Shown here in pieces: positions 1 to 7,961 of a DNA stretch of 64,000 bases (the stretch's first letter is position 1; the number at the start of each line of letters is the position of its first letter). Source of the DNA: Mycolicibacterium lutetiense (GTDB lineage Bacteria; Actinomycetota; Actinomycetes; Mycobacteriales; Mycobacteriaceae); assembly GCF_017876775.1 (NCBI RefSeq), contig NZ_JAGIOP010000002.1:4030001-4094000 (forward strand), given 5' to 3'. The notes beneath the pieces were generated by a model. It worked only from the letters and a program-made list of their open reading frames with translations, made no database searches and was not told the DNA's origin. A program made the position numbers and the translations under genes.

Positions 1-2
1 AG

Positions 3-218
3 CACATCGCCTTCGGTCGCGGCATTCACACGTGTGCCGGTGCACCACTGGCGCGGGTGGAAGGCCAGATCACCGTCCGCCGCCTGCTGGATCGCATGCG
101 TGACATCACCGTCGACGAGTCGGCACACGGCCCGGCCGGGCAGCGGAACTACGCCTACGAGCCGACGTTCCTGTTGCGGGGTCTCACCGAACTGAACATC
201 ACCTTCACGCCGGCCTGA
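3..218 (+). CDS. Cytochrome P450, C-terminal fragment (cut by window edge)
   Basis: The reading frame is open from base 3 and gives the last 71 residues of a cytochrome P450, a haem-thiolate monooxygenase. The haem-binding signature FGRGIHTCAG lies at the start of the visible part; its Cys is the axial haem ligand. It is followed by the usual APLARVEGQ helix and a C-terminal region ending LTELNITFTPA. The rest of the gene lies outside the window, so the substrate cannot be told. It converges on the aldehyde dehydrogenase/SDR operon and is separated from it by a strong terminator. It may oxidise the same substrate that the operon handles, but this is inferred from neighbourhood only. Confidence 0.9.
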   Translation, partial: HIAFGRGIHTCAGAPLARVEGQITVRRLLDRMRDITVDESAHGPAGQRNYAYEPTFLLRGLTELNITFTPA

Positions 219-235
219 TCCTTCAGCGAGCAGAC

Positions 236-274
236 ACTTACGCCCCCGAAATTACTTCGGGGGCGTAAGTTTTT
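236..274. terminator. Intrinsic terminator between convergent genes
   Basis: A perfect 15-bp inverted repeat (arms 236-250 and 256-270, loop of 5) has a GC-rich core of CCCCCGAA / TTCGGGGG and is followed by a run of five T on the plus strand. The left arm is preceded by GAGCAGACAC. It serves the P450 gene and, read on the other strand, probably the aldehyde dehydrogenase operon. Confidence 0.85.
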
Positions 275-289
275 GTTCGCGCCGGGAAA

Positions 290-1686
290 TCAACGCACGG
301 CGATCCGGATGTTCTTCACCTGCTGGAACTCGTTGAGTCCCTCGATGCCGCCGGTGCGGCCCGAGCCGCTCTGCTTGTATCCGCCGTAAGGGCCCTGCGG
401 GGAGATGTCGCTGAACTGGTTGATCCACACCGACCCGGATTCCAGCCGGCGGGCCACGCGATGCGCGCGGTTCAGATCCGTCGTCTGGACGAAGGCGTTC
501 AAACCGTACGGGGTGTCGTTGGCGATCCGCACCGCGTCCTCTTCGTCGCTGAACCGCATCACCGACACCACCGGCCCGAAGGTCTCCAGCTGCGCGAGTT
601 CGGAGGTGTTGTCCACGCCGCCGAACACGGTCGGCTCGATGTAGTAGCCATCGGAGAGATCACCACCGATTCGCTTGCCGCCCAGCAGCAGTTGACCGGC
701 GCCGCTGGATACCGCGGTATCGACCGCGGCCAGGATCCGGTCGGCGGCTCCCTGGCTGACACCGGGCCGAACGTGGTCGTGGGATCCATCGGGTCACCGA
801 CGCGGGCCGCGCCGACGACGCCGAGGAACTTCTCCAGGAACTCGTCGTAGACGGCATCGTGGACGAGTATCCGGCTCGCGCATGCGCAGCTCTGTCCCGA
901 CTGCATGAGCGGGCCCTGATGTGCCGACAGCGTGGCAGCGAGGTCGAGATCGGCGTCGGCGAAGATGAGGTTGGCCGATTTGCCGCCCAGCTCGGTGACC
1001 ACCGGGGTGAGATTCGTTGCGGCGGCTTGTAATACCTTGCGCGCGGTCGCGCCGCCGCCGGTGAACGCGATCTTGCCGATGCCGGGATGACGGACCAGGG
1101 CGTCGCCGCCCTCGGCGTCAGCGGGGGCAACGGTCACCAGCCCGTCGGGTAGTCCCGCCTCGAGACACAGCTCGCCGAAGCGCAGTGCGGCGAACGGCGC
1201 GAGCTCCGAGGGTTTGAGCACGACGGCATTGCCCGCGGCCAGGGCGGGCGCGACACACGAGCCGGTGACGACCAGGGCGCCGTTCCAGGGGGTGATGACG
1301 CCGACGACACCGTACGGCTCGCGCTCGACGAGGTTGATGTCGAACGACCCGTTGACGGGAGTCGTCACCCCGTGCGGCTTGTCGGCATAGCCCGCGTAGT
1401 GCCGCAGGAACCGCTCGAGAAGCATTGCGGTGCCGGCGAACGCGATCGGCACCGCGTAGTCGGCCACGTTGAGTTCGGCGAGCTCGTCGAGGTGCGCGTG
1501 CACCACGTCGGCCAGGCCGATCAGCAGGTCACGGCGGCGGTCGACGGTCAGCGAGACCCATTCCCGCTGCGCTTTCGTCGCAGCCTGGACCGCGTCGTCG
1601 ATCTCGGCGGCACCGGCCAGGTCGACGGTCCCATTCGGCCGGCCGGTCGCCGGGTAGATGTGCTCGAAAACTATTCGGACTCCCAC
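290..1686 (-). pseudogene. Aldehyde dehydrogenase, interrupted by a single-base frameshift
   Basis: This is an NAD(P)-dependent aldehyde dehydrogenase of about 465 residues if the frame is repaired. The first 300 or so residues are in one frame and include the cofactor region ITPWNG, the catalytic Glu in ELGGKSAN and the nucleophilic Cys in GQSCACASR. Near positions 748-752, just after GPVSAR, the frame is lost. The C-terminal part continues in another frame from AADRILAAV through YYIEPTVFGG to the end at 290. One missing base explains this. The start overlaps the end of the CMD gene by 16 bases, so it is the last gene of the minus-strand operon. The lesion leaves both catalytic residues in the first piece but removes the C-terminal oligomerisation region. 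It is either a real inactivation or a sequencing error; the site (GGGA) is not a long homopolymer. Confidence 0.85.
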
Positions 1687-2477
1687 CCTGGCTCCTCGTC
1701 AAGCACCCGCTGCTTCTGTTCGCCGATCACCAGGTTGAGGTTCGCGGCTTTGGGCCAGCCGTAGTAGGCCGCGAAATGCAGTGCCAGCTCATCCATTTCC
1801 TCGAACGAGACGTCGCGGCTCTTCAGAGCGGCATAGACGTGGCTCAGGATTGGCAGCGGTGCGTCCTGAAACGCCACGCAGGCCACGGTGACCAGGCGTC
1901 GCTCCTTCATGCCGAGTCCGGGGCGCAGCCACATCTCGCCGAACACGAAGTTGAGGATGCCGGCCCCCGAATACGGGTTGTCGCGGGTGGGGGCGAACGG
2001 GATGCGGTTGATGTCGCGGAACGACTGCTCGCCGCAGCGCAACCGCTCTTCGGGATCACTCGGCGTGGGTAGCGGCAGCAGCGGCTCAGGTGCGGGCGGC
2101 GTCAGCCCCCGTTCCCGGTGAATCCGGTCCCACTGCTCGTCGACCATGATGTTGAACCGTGAGGCCTTGGGCCACCCGGCATACACCGCGAAATGCAGAA
2201 CGGTTTCCCGCATTTCGACGATCGACACGTCGCCGCTGTTGAGTGCGGCGTAGACGTGGTCGCGCAACGGCCCTTCGGCGTCGGCCGCCGCGACGCACGG
2301 CAGCGTGACGAAACGTCGGTCCCGGCGGCTCAACGCGGTGCGTGGCCACACCTCGGCGAACACGAAGTCGATCAGGTTCGCGGTCGCCGGGCTCCGATCG
2401 TCGGAGGGTGCCTCAAACGTCATCACCTCGGCGAACTCACGCCTGCCCCGCTCGGCCCGGGTGTCGGAGGCCGTCAT
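1671..2477 (-). CDS. Carboxymuconolactone-decarboxylase-family protein with two CMD repeats
   Basis: A 268-residue protein made of two similar halves. Each half holds the pattern of a CMD/AhpD-like helical bundle: FVFAEVWPR..L..RDRRFVTL and HVYAALNSGDVS..EM..T..HFAVYAGWPKA in the first (about residues 35-125), and FVFGEMWLR, ERRLVTVACVA and HVYAALKSRDVSFEEMDE in the second (about 165-255). No Cys-x-x-Cys peroxidase motif is visible, so it is closer to the gamma-carboxymuconolactone decarboxylase side of the family than to AhpD. Such proteins often accompany ring-opening or alcohol-catabolic enzymes. It overlaps the upstream SDR by 4 bases and the downstream aldehyde dehydrogenase by 16, so it is translated in one operon. 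The reaction is unknown. Confidence 0.8.
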   Translation of the reverse strand: MTASDTRAERGRREFAEVMTFEAPSDDRSPATANLIDFVFAEVWPRTALSRRDRRFVTLPCVAAADAEGPLRDHVYAALNSGDVSIVEMRETVLHFAVYAGWPKASRFNIMVDEQWDRIHRERGLTPPAPEPLLPLPTPSDPEERLRCGEQSFRDINRIPFAPTRDNPYSGAGILNFVFGEMWLRPGLGMKERRLVTVACVAFQDAPLPILSHVYAALKSRDVSFEEMDELALHFAAYYGWPKAANLNLVIGEQKQRVLDEEPGWESE

Positions 2478-3274
2478 CGGATCGTCGCCCCGGCGTCGAC
2501 CTTGAATTCCAGTCCGGTGACGTGTCGGGCTTCATCGGAGATCAGGAACAGCACGGCATTGCTGATGTCCAGCGCATCGGTCATCTGGATAGGCAGCGCA
2601 TTCTGGAAGATCGGCCCCAGGTCTTGACGGGTCTCGTGGATCAGGGTGTGCAGCGTGTCGGGTCGCAGCCCGGTGGCGACGCCGGTGGGATGCACTGTGT
2701 TGACCCGGACATTTACCGCGGCAAGCTCATTGGCCAGGGCCCGGCTGAGGCCGACCACACCGTGTTTGGATGCCGTGTAGGGCGTGTGCAGGGGTGAGCC
2801 CTTGACGCCCGCCACCGAACTGACATTGATCAGGCTGCCGCCGCGTTCCACCAGATGCGGCAGTGCGGCCGCGCAGGTGTTCCAGGTCCCGATCAGATTC
2901 ACGTCCACGACGGTGCGCCACTGTTCGGCGGTGGTGGTGTCCCAGGTGCCGGCGGTCAGGACGCCGGCGTTGGCGACCGAGGCTTCCAGACCGCCGAGCT
3001 TCTCGACGCCGTCGGCGACCGCGGCGCTCAACGCCGCACCGTCACGCACGTCGACCACATAGGGCAGGGCCTGACGGCCGAGTTCGGTGACCAGACGGGC
3101 GGTTTCGTCCAGCTCATCGCGGGTGGCCAACGGATATTCCACTTCGGGCAACGATTGGCAGATATCGACGAGGATCACGTCGGCGCCCTCTTCGGCGAGA
3201 CGTACCGCGTGGCTTCGGCCCATGCCGCGCGCTGCGCCGGTGATCAGCACGCGCTTGCCGGTGACGCGCCCCAT
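2474..3274 (-). CDS. Short-chain dehydrogenase, mycofactocin-coupled type (downstream copy)
   Basis: A 266-residue SDR. It has the nucleotide-binding TGAARGMG motif near the N-terminus, NAG in the middle, and the catalytic Ser/YTASKHG set. The stretch GRSHAVRLAEEGADVI followed by YPLATRDELDET is characteristic of the subfamily that keeps its NAD bound and passes electrons to mycofactocin rather than to free NAD. The start at 3274 was chosen because ATG overlaps the TGA of the upstream SDR by one base (TGATG) and gives the family N-terminus MGRVTGKRVLITG; longer frames upstream read into the neighbouring gene. It probably oxidises a secondary alcohol; the substrate is unknown. It is paralogous to the gene immediately upstream. 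Confidence 0.88.
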   Translation of the reverse strand: MGRVTGKRVLITGAARGMGRSHAVRLAEEGADVILVDICQSLPEVEYPLATRDELDETARLVTELGRQALPYVVDVRDGAALSAAVADGVEKLGGLEASVANAGVLTAGTWDTTTAEQWRTVVDVNLIGTWNTCAAALPHLVERGGSLINVSSVAGVKGSPLHTPYTASKHGVVGLSRALANELAAVNVRVNTVHPTGVATGLRPDTLHTLIHETRQDLGPIFQNALPIQMTDALDISNAVLFLISDEARHVTGLEFKVDAGATIR

Positions 3275-4104
3275 CAGAGTTTGTTCGTGAAGCCGGCGTC
3301 CACGGGGAGGGTGACCCCGGTGACGTATTTGGCAGCGTCGGAGACCAGGTAGCTGATGGTCGCGCTGATGTCCTCCGGTTCGAGCAGCGAAACCGGCATC
3401 GGGTTCTGCAGGTGCGGACCGCCGTCGGGGTAGTTCTCCAGGAACGCCGTCATCGCCGGGTTGACTGCCATCATGGTGTTGACCGCGGTGGGGTGCACGG
3501 TGTTGACCCGGATGCTGTGTGGGGCAAGAGCATTGGACAGGGTGCGCATGAGACCGACGATGCCGTGTTTGGAGGCCGCGTAGCCCAGGCCGCCGCCCTG
3601 CATGCCGCCGAAGCCGCGCAGTCCGGCGGTGGAACTCGTGAATACGATGGAACCGCCCCGCCCGCCTGCGATCAGGTGGGGGATGGCCGCCTTGGCGGTG
3701 TGGAAGGAGCCGATCAGGTTGACGCCCACCGCATCGGTCCACATCTCGAGGTCTTCTTCGATGGTCACTTCACGAAACGCGGTGGGGGCGACGCCGGCAT
3801 TGGCGAGCACGATGTCCAGTCGGCCGAACCGCGCGACACCCGCATCGACTGCGGCCTTGACGGCGTGGAAGTCGCGCACGTCGGCGACCGATCCGAGCAT
3901 CTTGCCGCCGGCCGCTTCGACCAGGGCGACGGTCTCGTCGAGCTCGTCGCGGGTGGCCATCGGGTAGGGGTTGGATGCGATGTCCGCGCAGATGTCGACG
4001 CCGATGACGGCGGCGCCTTCGCTGGCAAGCGCTACCGCGTGGCTGCGGCCCTGACCCCGGGCTACCCCGGTGATGAAGGCGACTTTTCCGTCCAGATTTC
4101 CCAT
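3274..4104 (-). CDS. Short-chain dehydrogenase, mycofactocin-coupled type (first gene of operon)
   Basis: A 276-residue SDR with TGVARGQGRSHA at the cofactor site, NAGVAPTAF, and the active-site YAASKHG. Like its neighbour it has the YPMATRDELDET segment typical of mycofactocin-dependent SDRs, and the two are clearly paralogues. It is the first gene of a four-gene minus-strand operon (SDR, SDR, CMD protein, aldehyde dehydrogenase) whose members all overlap by 1 to 16 bases. The ATG at 4104 faces the TetR gene; the 86-bp divergent region holds two palindromes. Known for the family: electrons leave through the peptide-derived cofactor mycofactocin. Inferred: the operon oxidises an alcohol to an acid in two steps, with the SDRs or the dehydrogenase acting in sequence. 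Confidence 0.88.
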   Translation of the reverse strand: MGNLDGKVAFITGVARGQGRSHAVALASEGAAVIGVDICADIASNPYPMATRDELDETVALVEAAGGKMLGSVADVRDFHAVKAAVDAGVARFGRLDIVLANAGVAPTAFREVTIEEDLEMWTDAVGVNLIGSFHTAKAAIPHLIAGGRGGSIVFTSSTAGLRGFGGMQGGGLGYAASKHGIVGLMRTLSNALAPHSIRVNTVHPTAVNTMMAVNPAMTAFLENYPDGGPHLQNPMPVSLLEPEDISATISYLVSDAAKYVTGVTLPVDAGFTNKL

Positions 4105-4126
4105 TGATCCTCGCTCCGCCGAATGG

Positions 4127-4163
4127 CTGTAACCGTGTTACAGCGGTACGGTAACGTGGTTAC
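4127..4163. promoter_or_regulatory. Two tandem palindromic operators for the divergent TetR regulator
   Basis: Two copies of the same palindrome lie in the divergent region. The first is CTGTAAC-N3-GTTACAG (4127-4143, all 7 arm bases paired). The second is GTAAC-N3-GTTAC (4151-4163). Their centres are 21-22 bp apart, about two turns of the helix, so two repressor dimers could bind the same face. The adjacent TetR-type gene makes it the natural candidate to bind here and control both itself and the SDR operon. Binding is inferred; the repeats are read directly. Confidence 0.75.
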
Positions 4164-4190
4164 TCATCGACGGCAAGGGTGTTCTCGACT

Positions 4191-4745
4191 GTGGCAAGTG
4201 ATCAGCTTCTCGACATCGTCGTGGAGATACTCGAAACCGAGGGCTACGACGCGGTGCAGCTCCGTGAGGTGGCGCGCCGGGCCAAGACCTCACTGGCCAC
4301 GATCTACAAGCGCTACTCCACCCGCGACGAGTTGATCCTGGCCGCACTGGACTCCTGGATGGCCGAGAACCGGTATTCGGGAGTGGCCGGGCAGGTGCGT
4401 GAGCCGGGGGAGTCCCTGTACGAGGCGCTGATGCGGATGTTCCGCACCATCTTCGAGCCGTGGGAGAAGCACCCGGACATGCTGAGGGCGTACTCGCGGT
4501 CGCGGGCCGCGCCCGGCGGGGACCGTCTGGTGCGCCGCGGCCTCGACGCGGTGGTGCCTGCGGGCCTGTCCATCCTGGCCGGAGTGGATGAAGCATTCGT
4601 CCACGATCTCGACAACATCGTGACGAGTCTGGTGTTCGGACTGGTCGGCCGCTTCACTGCCGGCGAGATCGACATCACCGAGATCCTGCCCAGTCTGGAC
4701 CGGACCGTCTACTGGCTCACCGCGGGCTACGACGCGGGACGTTAG
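4191..4745 (+). CDS. TetR-family transcriptional regulator
   Basis: About 184 residues. The N-terminal helix-turn-helix is clear (VVEILETEGYDAVQLREVA followed by TSLATIYKRYSTRDEL), and the remaining helices form a ligand-binding domain without a recognised signature. The start is taken at GTG 4191, where AAGG lies about a dozen bases upstream and the protein begins directly before the DNA-binding domain; another GTG at 4179 in the same frame is possible. It is divergent from the SDR operon, with twin palindromes in between that it probably binds. Its stop codon overlaps the stop of the convergent hydrolase gene by 4 bases. The ligand is unknown, presumably a substrate or CoA ester of the neighbouring pathway. 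Confidence 0.85.
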   Translation: MASDQLLDIVVEILETEGYDAVQLREVARRAKTSLATIYKRYSTRDELILAALDSWMAENRYSGVAGQVREPGESLYEALMRMFRTIFEPWEKHPDMLRAYSRSRAAPGGDRLVRRGLDAVVPAGLSILAGVDEAFVHDLDNIVTSLVFGLVGRFTAGEIDITEILPSLDRTVYWLTAGYDAGR

Positions 4746-5512
4746 CGGACCTGCGCGTCGAGGAACTCGACGATGTCCGCAGCGACCTCCCGGTGCACGG
4801 ACTCGTTGAGGATGTCGTGGCGGCCGCCGTCAAACTCCTTGAACTGCAAGGGTTCTATCTGTTTGGCATAGGCCCGCACCGCACCGACCGGGGCGATGAC
4901 ATCGGCCGAGCCGTGCAGGGCCAGAGTGGGCACTGCGAGCCCGGGAAGCTCAGCGCCGAACCGGTCCCAGGCCCGGTCCAGCTCACGGGTGAGTGCGGAT
5001 CCATCGGCATCGACGAAGGCCAGCGGGTCGTTCTCCAGGCTGTCGAGGTAGAACGGATCGGACGACAGCCAGTTCGGATCCAGGTCCAACGAGGTGTCCG
5101 CGTCGAGCATTTCGGGGAGCGGAACCAACGGGGCGCCGGAGATGACGCCGGCCCGGTACCGGTCGGGTTCACCGAGCAACCGGAACAGCGTGACCACCGA
5201 GCCGAACGAGTGCCCCTGTGCCACCAGCGGTATGCCCGGAGTCGCCTGCTCGGCAAGGACGGTCAGTGCCTCGGCCAGCGTCGAACTGTCCTCGATGCTG
5301 CCGAAATCGCCCCGGGTGCCCGGGGTCAGGCCGTGCCCGAACTGGTCGACCGCCCACAGGTCGATGCCCGCGGCGTTGAGCGCGAAGCCGTAGCGGTGGT
5401 AGACGCCGGTGTGTTCGCCGAATCCATGCAGGAAGATGACGGCTGCGCGGGGTTCGGGTGTGGCCCAGTGCCGGTAGTAGGCCCGACCGCGATCGTGCTC
5501 GATGAATGGCAT
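4742..5512 (-). CDS. Alpha/beta hydrolase of the monoacylglycerol-lipase type
   Basis: A 256-residue serine hydrolase without a signal peptide, so probably cytoplasmic. Visible are the oxyanion-hole region FLHGFGEHTGVYHRY, the nucleophile elbow GHSFGS (Ser near residue 110), an acid in HGSADVIAPV and the catalytic His in GGRHDILNE, giving a full triad in the family order. The start at 5512 gives MPFIEHDRGRAYYRHW, the usual N-terminus before the first strand; the longer frame reads back into the IclR gene. It lies 53 bases downstream of the IclR gene on the same strand and may share its transcript. Its end overlaps the TetR gene end. The substrate could be a monoacylglycerol or another small ester. 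Confidence 0.85.
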   Translation of the reverse strand: MPFIEHDRGRAYYRHWATPEPRAAVIFLHGFGEHTGVYHRYGFALNAAGIDLWAVDQFGHGLTPGTRGDFGSIEDSSTLAEALTVLAEQATPGIPLVAQGHSFGSVVTLFRLLGEPDRYRAGVISGAPLVPLPEMLDADTSLDLDPNWLSSDPFYLDSLENDPLAFVDADGSALTRELDRAWDRFGAELPGLAVPTLALHGSADVIAPVGAVRAYAKQIEPLQFKEFDGGRHDILNESVHREVAADIVEFLDAQVR

Positions 5513-5565
5513 ACCCCACTGCAGCAATTTCGCGGCCGGCCCGCAAGCATTCAGTCCATGCTGCG

Positions 5566-6345
5566 TTACCGCTTGCGCTTGAGCCGCTGGCCGAGAGTGT
5601 GTGCAGCAAGCAGCAACGCCTCCCCGAGGGAGGCCTGGCGTTGAGCCCCGAAACGCATCTCCACGCCGGTCAGGCTCAACGCCCACATCGGCTGGCCCAA
5701 CTCGTTGAACACTGCCGCGCCGATACCCCAGCTGCCCTCGACGATCAGGCCCGGGTTGACGGAATAGCCCTTGATCCGGGTCTGCTGGATCCGGCGTCGA
5801 AGCTGGGCGGCCGAGTGCGTCCCGCCCCAATCCACGGTCAGATCAACCCGATCGAGATACGCCGCGATCTCCGGTTCGGGTAGGTGCGCAAGCATGACGA
5901 TTCCCGCCGACGCGACGCCCAGGGGGAACCTCTTGCCCGGATGCAGCACGTGGGAGCGCAAAGGGAAGCTGCCTTCTTCGGCGCTCACGCAGACCGATTC
6001 GTCACCACGGCGGGCAGACAGGAAGGCGCTCTCGCCGGTGTCACGGGCCAGGGCACGGAGGATGTCGGTGGCCAGCGGTGCCGCGTCGTACCGTGCGGCG
6101 GCCACCGAGCCCAGTAGGTAGACCTCCGGACCCAGGAACCACAACCCCGAGTCGGGCGCCCGGTCGACGAGGCCTTCGCCGGCCATCGCGGTCAGCATGC
6201 GGTGCGCAGTCGCCCGCGGCATATCCGTCGAGCGGGCGAGCTCGGTCGTGGTGACCCCGTCCGAGCGGGCATCGGCGAGCGCGCGCAGAATCGCCGCTGC
6301 CCGCGTGATCACCGGAGTGCCGGATCCACCTTCAGCCACAGTCAC
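5566..6345 (-). CDS. IclR-family transcriptional regulator
   Basis: A 259-residue regulator. A winged helix-turn-helix lies near the N-terminus (RAAAILRALADARSDGVTTTELA), followed by the GAF-like effector domain with the family pattern SVAAARYDAAPLATDILRAL and, later, GYSVNPGLIVEGSWGIGAAVF. IclR proteins bind small acids and control adjacent catabolic operons, often divergently. Here the gene is divergent from scoA-scoB and an MFS permease, and a perfect 25-bp palindrome lies 6 bases upstream of its GTG start. It is therefore the likely autoregulator and regulator of the CoA-transferase operon. An effector such as a 3-oxoacid is inferred from the neighbours. Confidence 0.9.
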   Translation of the reverse strand: MTVAEGGSGTPVITRAAAILRALADARSDGVTTTELARSTDMPRATAHRMLTAMAGEGLVDRAPDSGLWFLGPEVYLLGSVAAARYDAAPLATDILRALARDTGESAFLSARRGDESVCVSAEEGSFPLRSHVLHPGKRFPLGVASAGIVMLAHLPEPEIAAYLDRVDLTVDWGGTHSAAQLRRRIQQTRIKGYSVNPGLIVEGSWGIGAAVFNELGQPMWALSLTGVEMRFGAQRQASLGEALLLAAHTLGQRLKRKR

Positions 6346-6350
6346 AGACT

Positions 6351-6375
6351 GTAGCGTCCACTCAGTGGACGCTAC
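6351..6375. promoter_or_regulatory. Perfect 25-bp palindrome, probable IclR operator
   Basis: The arms GTAGCGTCCACT (6351-6362) and its exact complement (6364-6375) are separated by a single central base. It lies in the divergent region between the IclR gene (start 6345) and scoA (start 6502), where an IclR dimer or tetramer is expected to bind. The -10-like TACAGT on the minus strand falls at the palindrome edge, so binding would block the regulator's own promoter. Confidence 0.75.
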
Positions 6376-6501
6376 CGCCGTCCGGTGTCACCTGAGCGAA
6401 CGGAACGCGCCCGGTGGCCGGCCGGAGCTTGCATTGAGCAGTTGATGGTGATGTTCTCGCCTAGGCAAGCGATCCACCGAGCAGACGCAGGAGCATGCAG
6501 T

Positions 6502-7269
6502 ATGGCCGGTAAGAAGGTGGCTGACGTCCACGAGGCGGTCGCCGACATCGGCGCCGGCGCCTCGCTGGCCGTCGGAGGATTTGGACTTTGTGGCATCCCT
6601 GACAGCCTGATCCAGGCGGTGGCGGATTCCGGCGTCGGAGATCTCTCGGTGTTCTCCAACAACTGTGGTGTCGACGGTGAAGGCCTTGGTGTGCTGCTGG
6701 GCCTCGGGCGCATCCGACGCGTGACCGCGTCCTACGTCGGGGAGAACAAGGAGTTCGCGCGGCAGTACCTGGCCGGCGAGCTTGAGGTCGAGTTGACGCC
6801 GCAGGGCACGCTCGCCGAGCGGTTGCGCGCTGGCGGGGCCGGTATCCCGGCGTTCTACACCCCGGCCGGGGTGGGCACCCTCGTCGCCGACGGCGGGCTG
6901 CCGTGGCGTTACGCGGCCGATGGTTCTGTCGCGGTCGCCTCGCCTCCCAAGGAGACCCGGGAGTTCGACGGCCGTCGGTACGTCATGGAAACCGGCATCA
7001 ACGCCGACTTCGCGCTGGTGCACGCCGCTGTCGGTGACACCCACGGCAACCTGGTGTTCGACAAGACCGCGATGAACTTCAACCCGCTGGTCGCGATGGC
7101 GGGCCGGATCACCATCGCCCAAGTCGAAAAGCTGGTCGAGCCAGGCGAATTGGACCCGGAAGCGGTGCACCTTCCCGGAGTGTTCGTGCAGCGGGTCGTC
7201 GAGACCGGACCGCAGAAGCAGCGTATCGAGAAGCGCACCGTGCGCGAGGAGACAGAGGTGTCCGCATGA
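6502..7269 (+). CDS. scoA: 3-oxoacid CoA-transferase, subunit A
   Basis: A 255-residue subunit A of a succinyl-CoA:3-oxoacid CoA-transferase. It transfers CoA from succinyl-CoA to a 3-oxoacid such as acetoacetate or 3-oxoadipate. The CoA-binding glycine loop [14 protein letters not shown] is near residue 25, and [14 protein letters not shown] near residue 195 is typical of the family. The start at 6502 is chosen because GCAGGAG sits about 9 bases upstream and the protein then begins [13 protein letters not shown]; a longer frame starts inside the promoter region. It overlaps subunit B by 4 bases. Whether the natural substrate is acetoacetate (ScoAB) or oxoadipate (PcaIJ) cannot be settled by reading. 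Confidence 0.88.
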   Translation: MAGKKVADVHEAVADIGAGASLAVGGFGLCGIPDSLIQAVADSGVGDLSVFSNNCGVDGEGLGVLLGLGRIRRVTASYVGENKEFARQYLAGELEVELTPQGTLAERLRAGGAGIPAFYTPAGVGTLVADGGLPWRYAADGSVAVASPPKETREFDGRRYVMETGINADFALVHAAVGDTHGNLVFDKTAMNFNPLVAMAGRITIAQVEKLVEPGELDPEAVHLPGVFVQRVVETGPQKQRIEKRTVREETEVSA

Positions 7270-7922
7270 CGGATTCGGTGATCACCAAAGGCTGGAGCCG
7301 TGCGCAGATGGCCGCCCGGGCGGCGCGTGAACTGTCCGACGGTCAGTACGTCAACCTCGGAATCGGCCTCCCGACGCTGATTCCCGGCTACCTGGACCCC
7401 GATGTTCATGTCACGTTGCACTCGGAGAACGGGATTTTGGGCACCGGCCCGTACCCGACCGCCGATCAGATCGACGCCAATCTCATCAACGCGGGCAAGG
7501 AAACCGTCACGGTGCTCCCCGGCGCCGCGTTCTTCGATTCGGCGCTGTCCTTCGGGATGATCCGCGGCGGTCACATCGACGTGGCGGTCCTCGGTGGCAT
7601 GCAGGTGTCGCGCTTCGGTGACCTGGCGAACTGGATGGTGCCCGGGAAGATGGTCAAGGGCATGGGTGGGGCGATGGACCTCGTCCACGGCGCCGGCCGG
7701 GTCATCGTCCTGATGGAACACGTCGACAAATCGGGGCAGCCGAAGATCGTCGAAAGCTGCACGCTGCCGTTGACCGGAGAACGCGTCGTTCATCGGATCA
7801 TCACCGATCTGGCCGTCATCGACATTTCCGGCGACGGCACGCTGACCCTGGTGGAGGCCGCTCCCGGCCTCACCTTCGACGAGGTTCAAGCTGCCACGGG
7901 CGCCGCGCTGATTCAGGGTTAG
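7266..7922 (+). CDS. scoB: 3-oxoacid CoA-transferase, subunit B
   Basis: A 218-residue subunit B. The catalytic Glu that forms the CoA thioester intermediate is in SENGILG (near residue 58). Also typical are [13 protein letters not shown] near the N-terminus and [12 protein letters not shown] in the middle. ATG overlaps the stop of scoA (ATGA), so the two subunits are translationally coupled in the expected 1:1 ratio. The MFS permease gene follows 39 bases later on the same strand, which suggests that the operon imports a carboxylic acid and activates it. Control is probably by the divergent IclR protein. Confidence 0.9.
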   Translation: MTDSVITKGWSRAQMAARAARELSDGQYVNLGIGLPTLIPGYLDPDVHVTLHSENGILGTGPYPTADQIDANLINAGKETVTVLPGAAFFDSALSFGMIRGGHIDVAVLGGMQVSRFGDLANWMVPGKMVKGMGGAMDLVHGAGRVIVLMEHVDKSGQPKIVESCTLPLTGERVVHRIITDLAVIDISGDGTLTLVEAAPGLTFDEVQAATGAALIQG

Positions 7923-7961
7923 CCCAACGCGGGGTCGGACCGGCCTGCATACTCACACACC

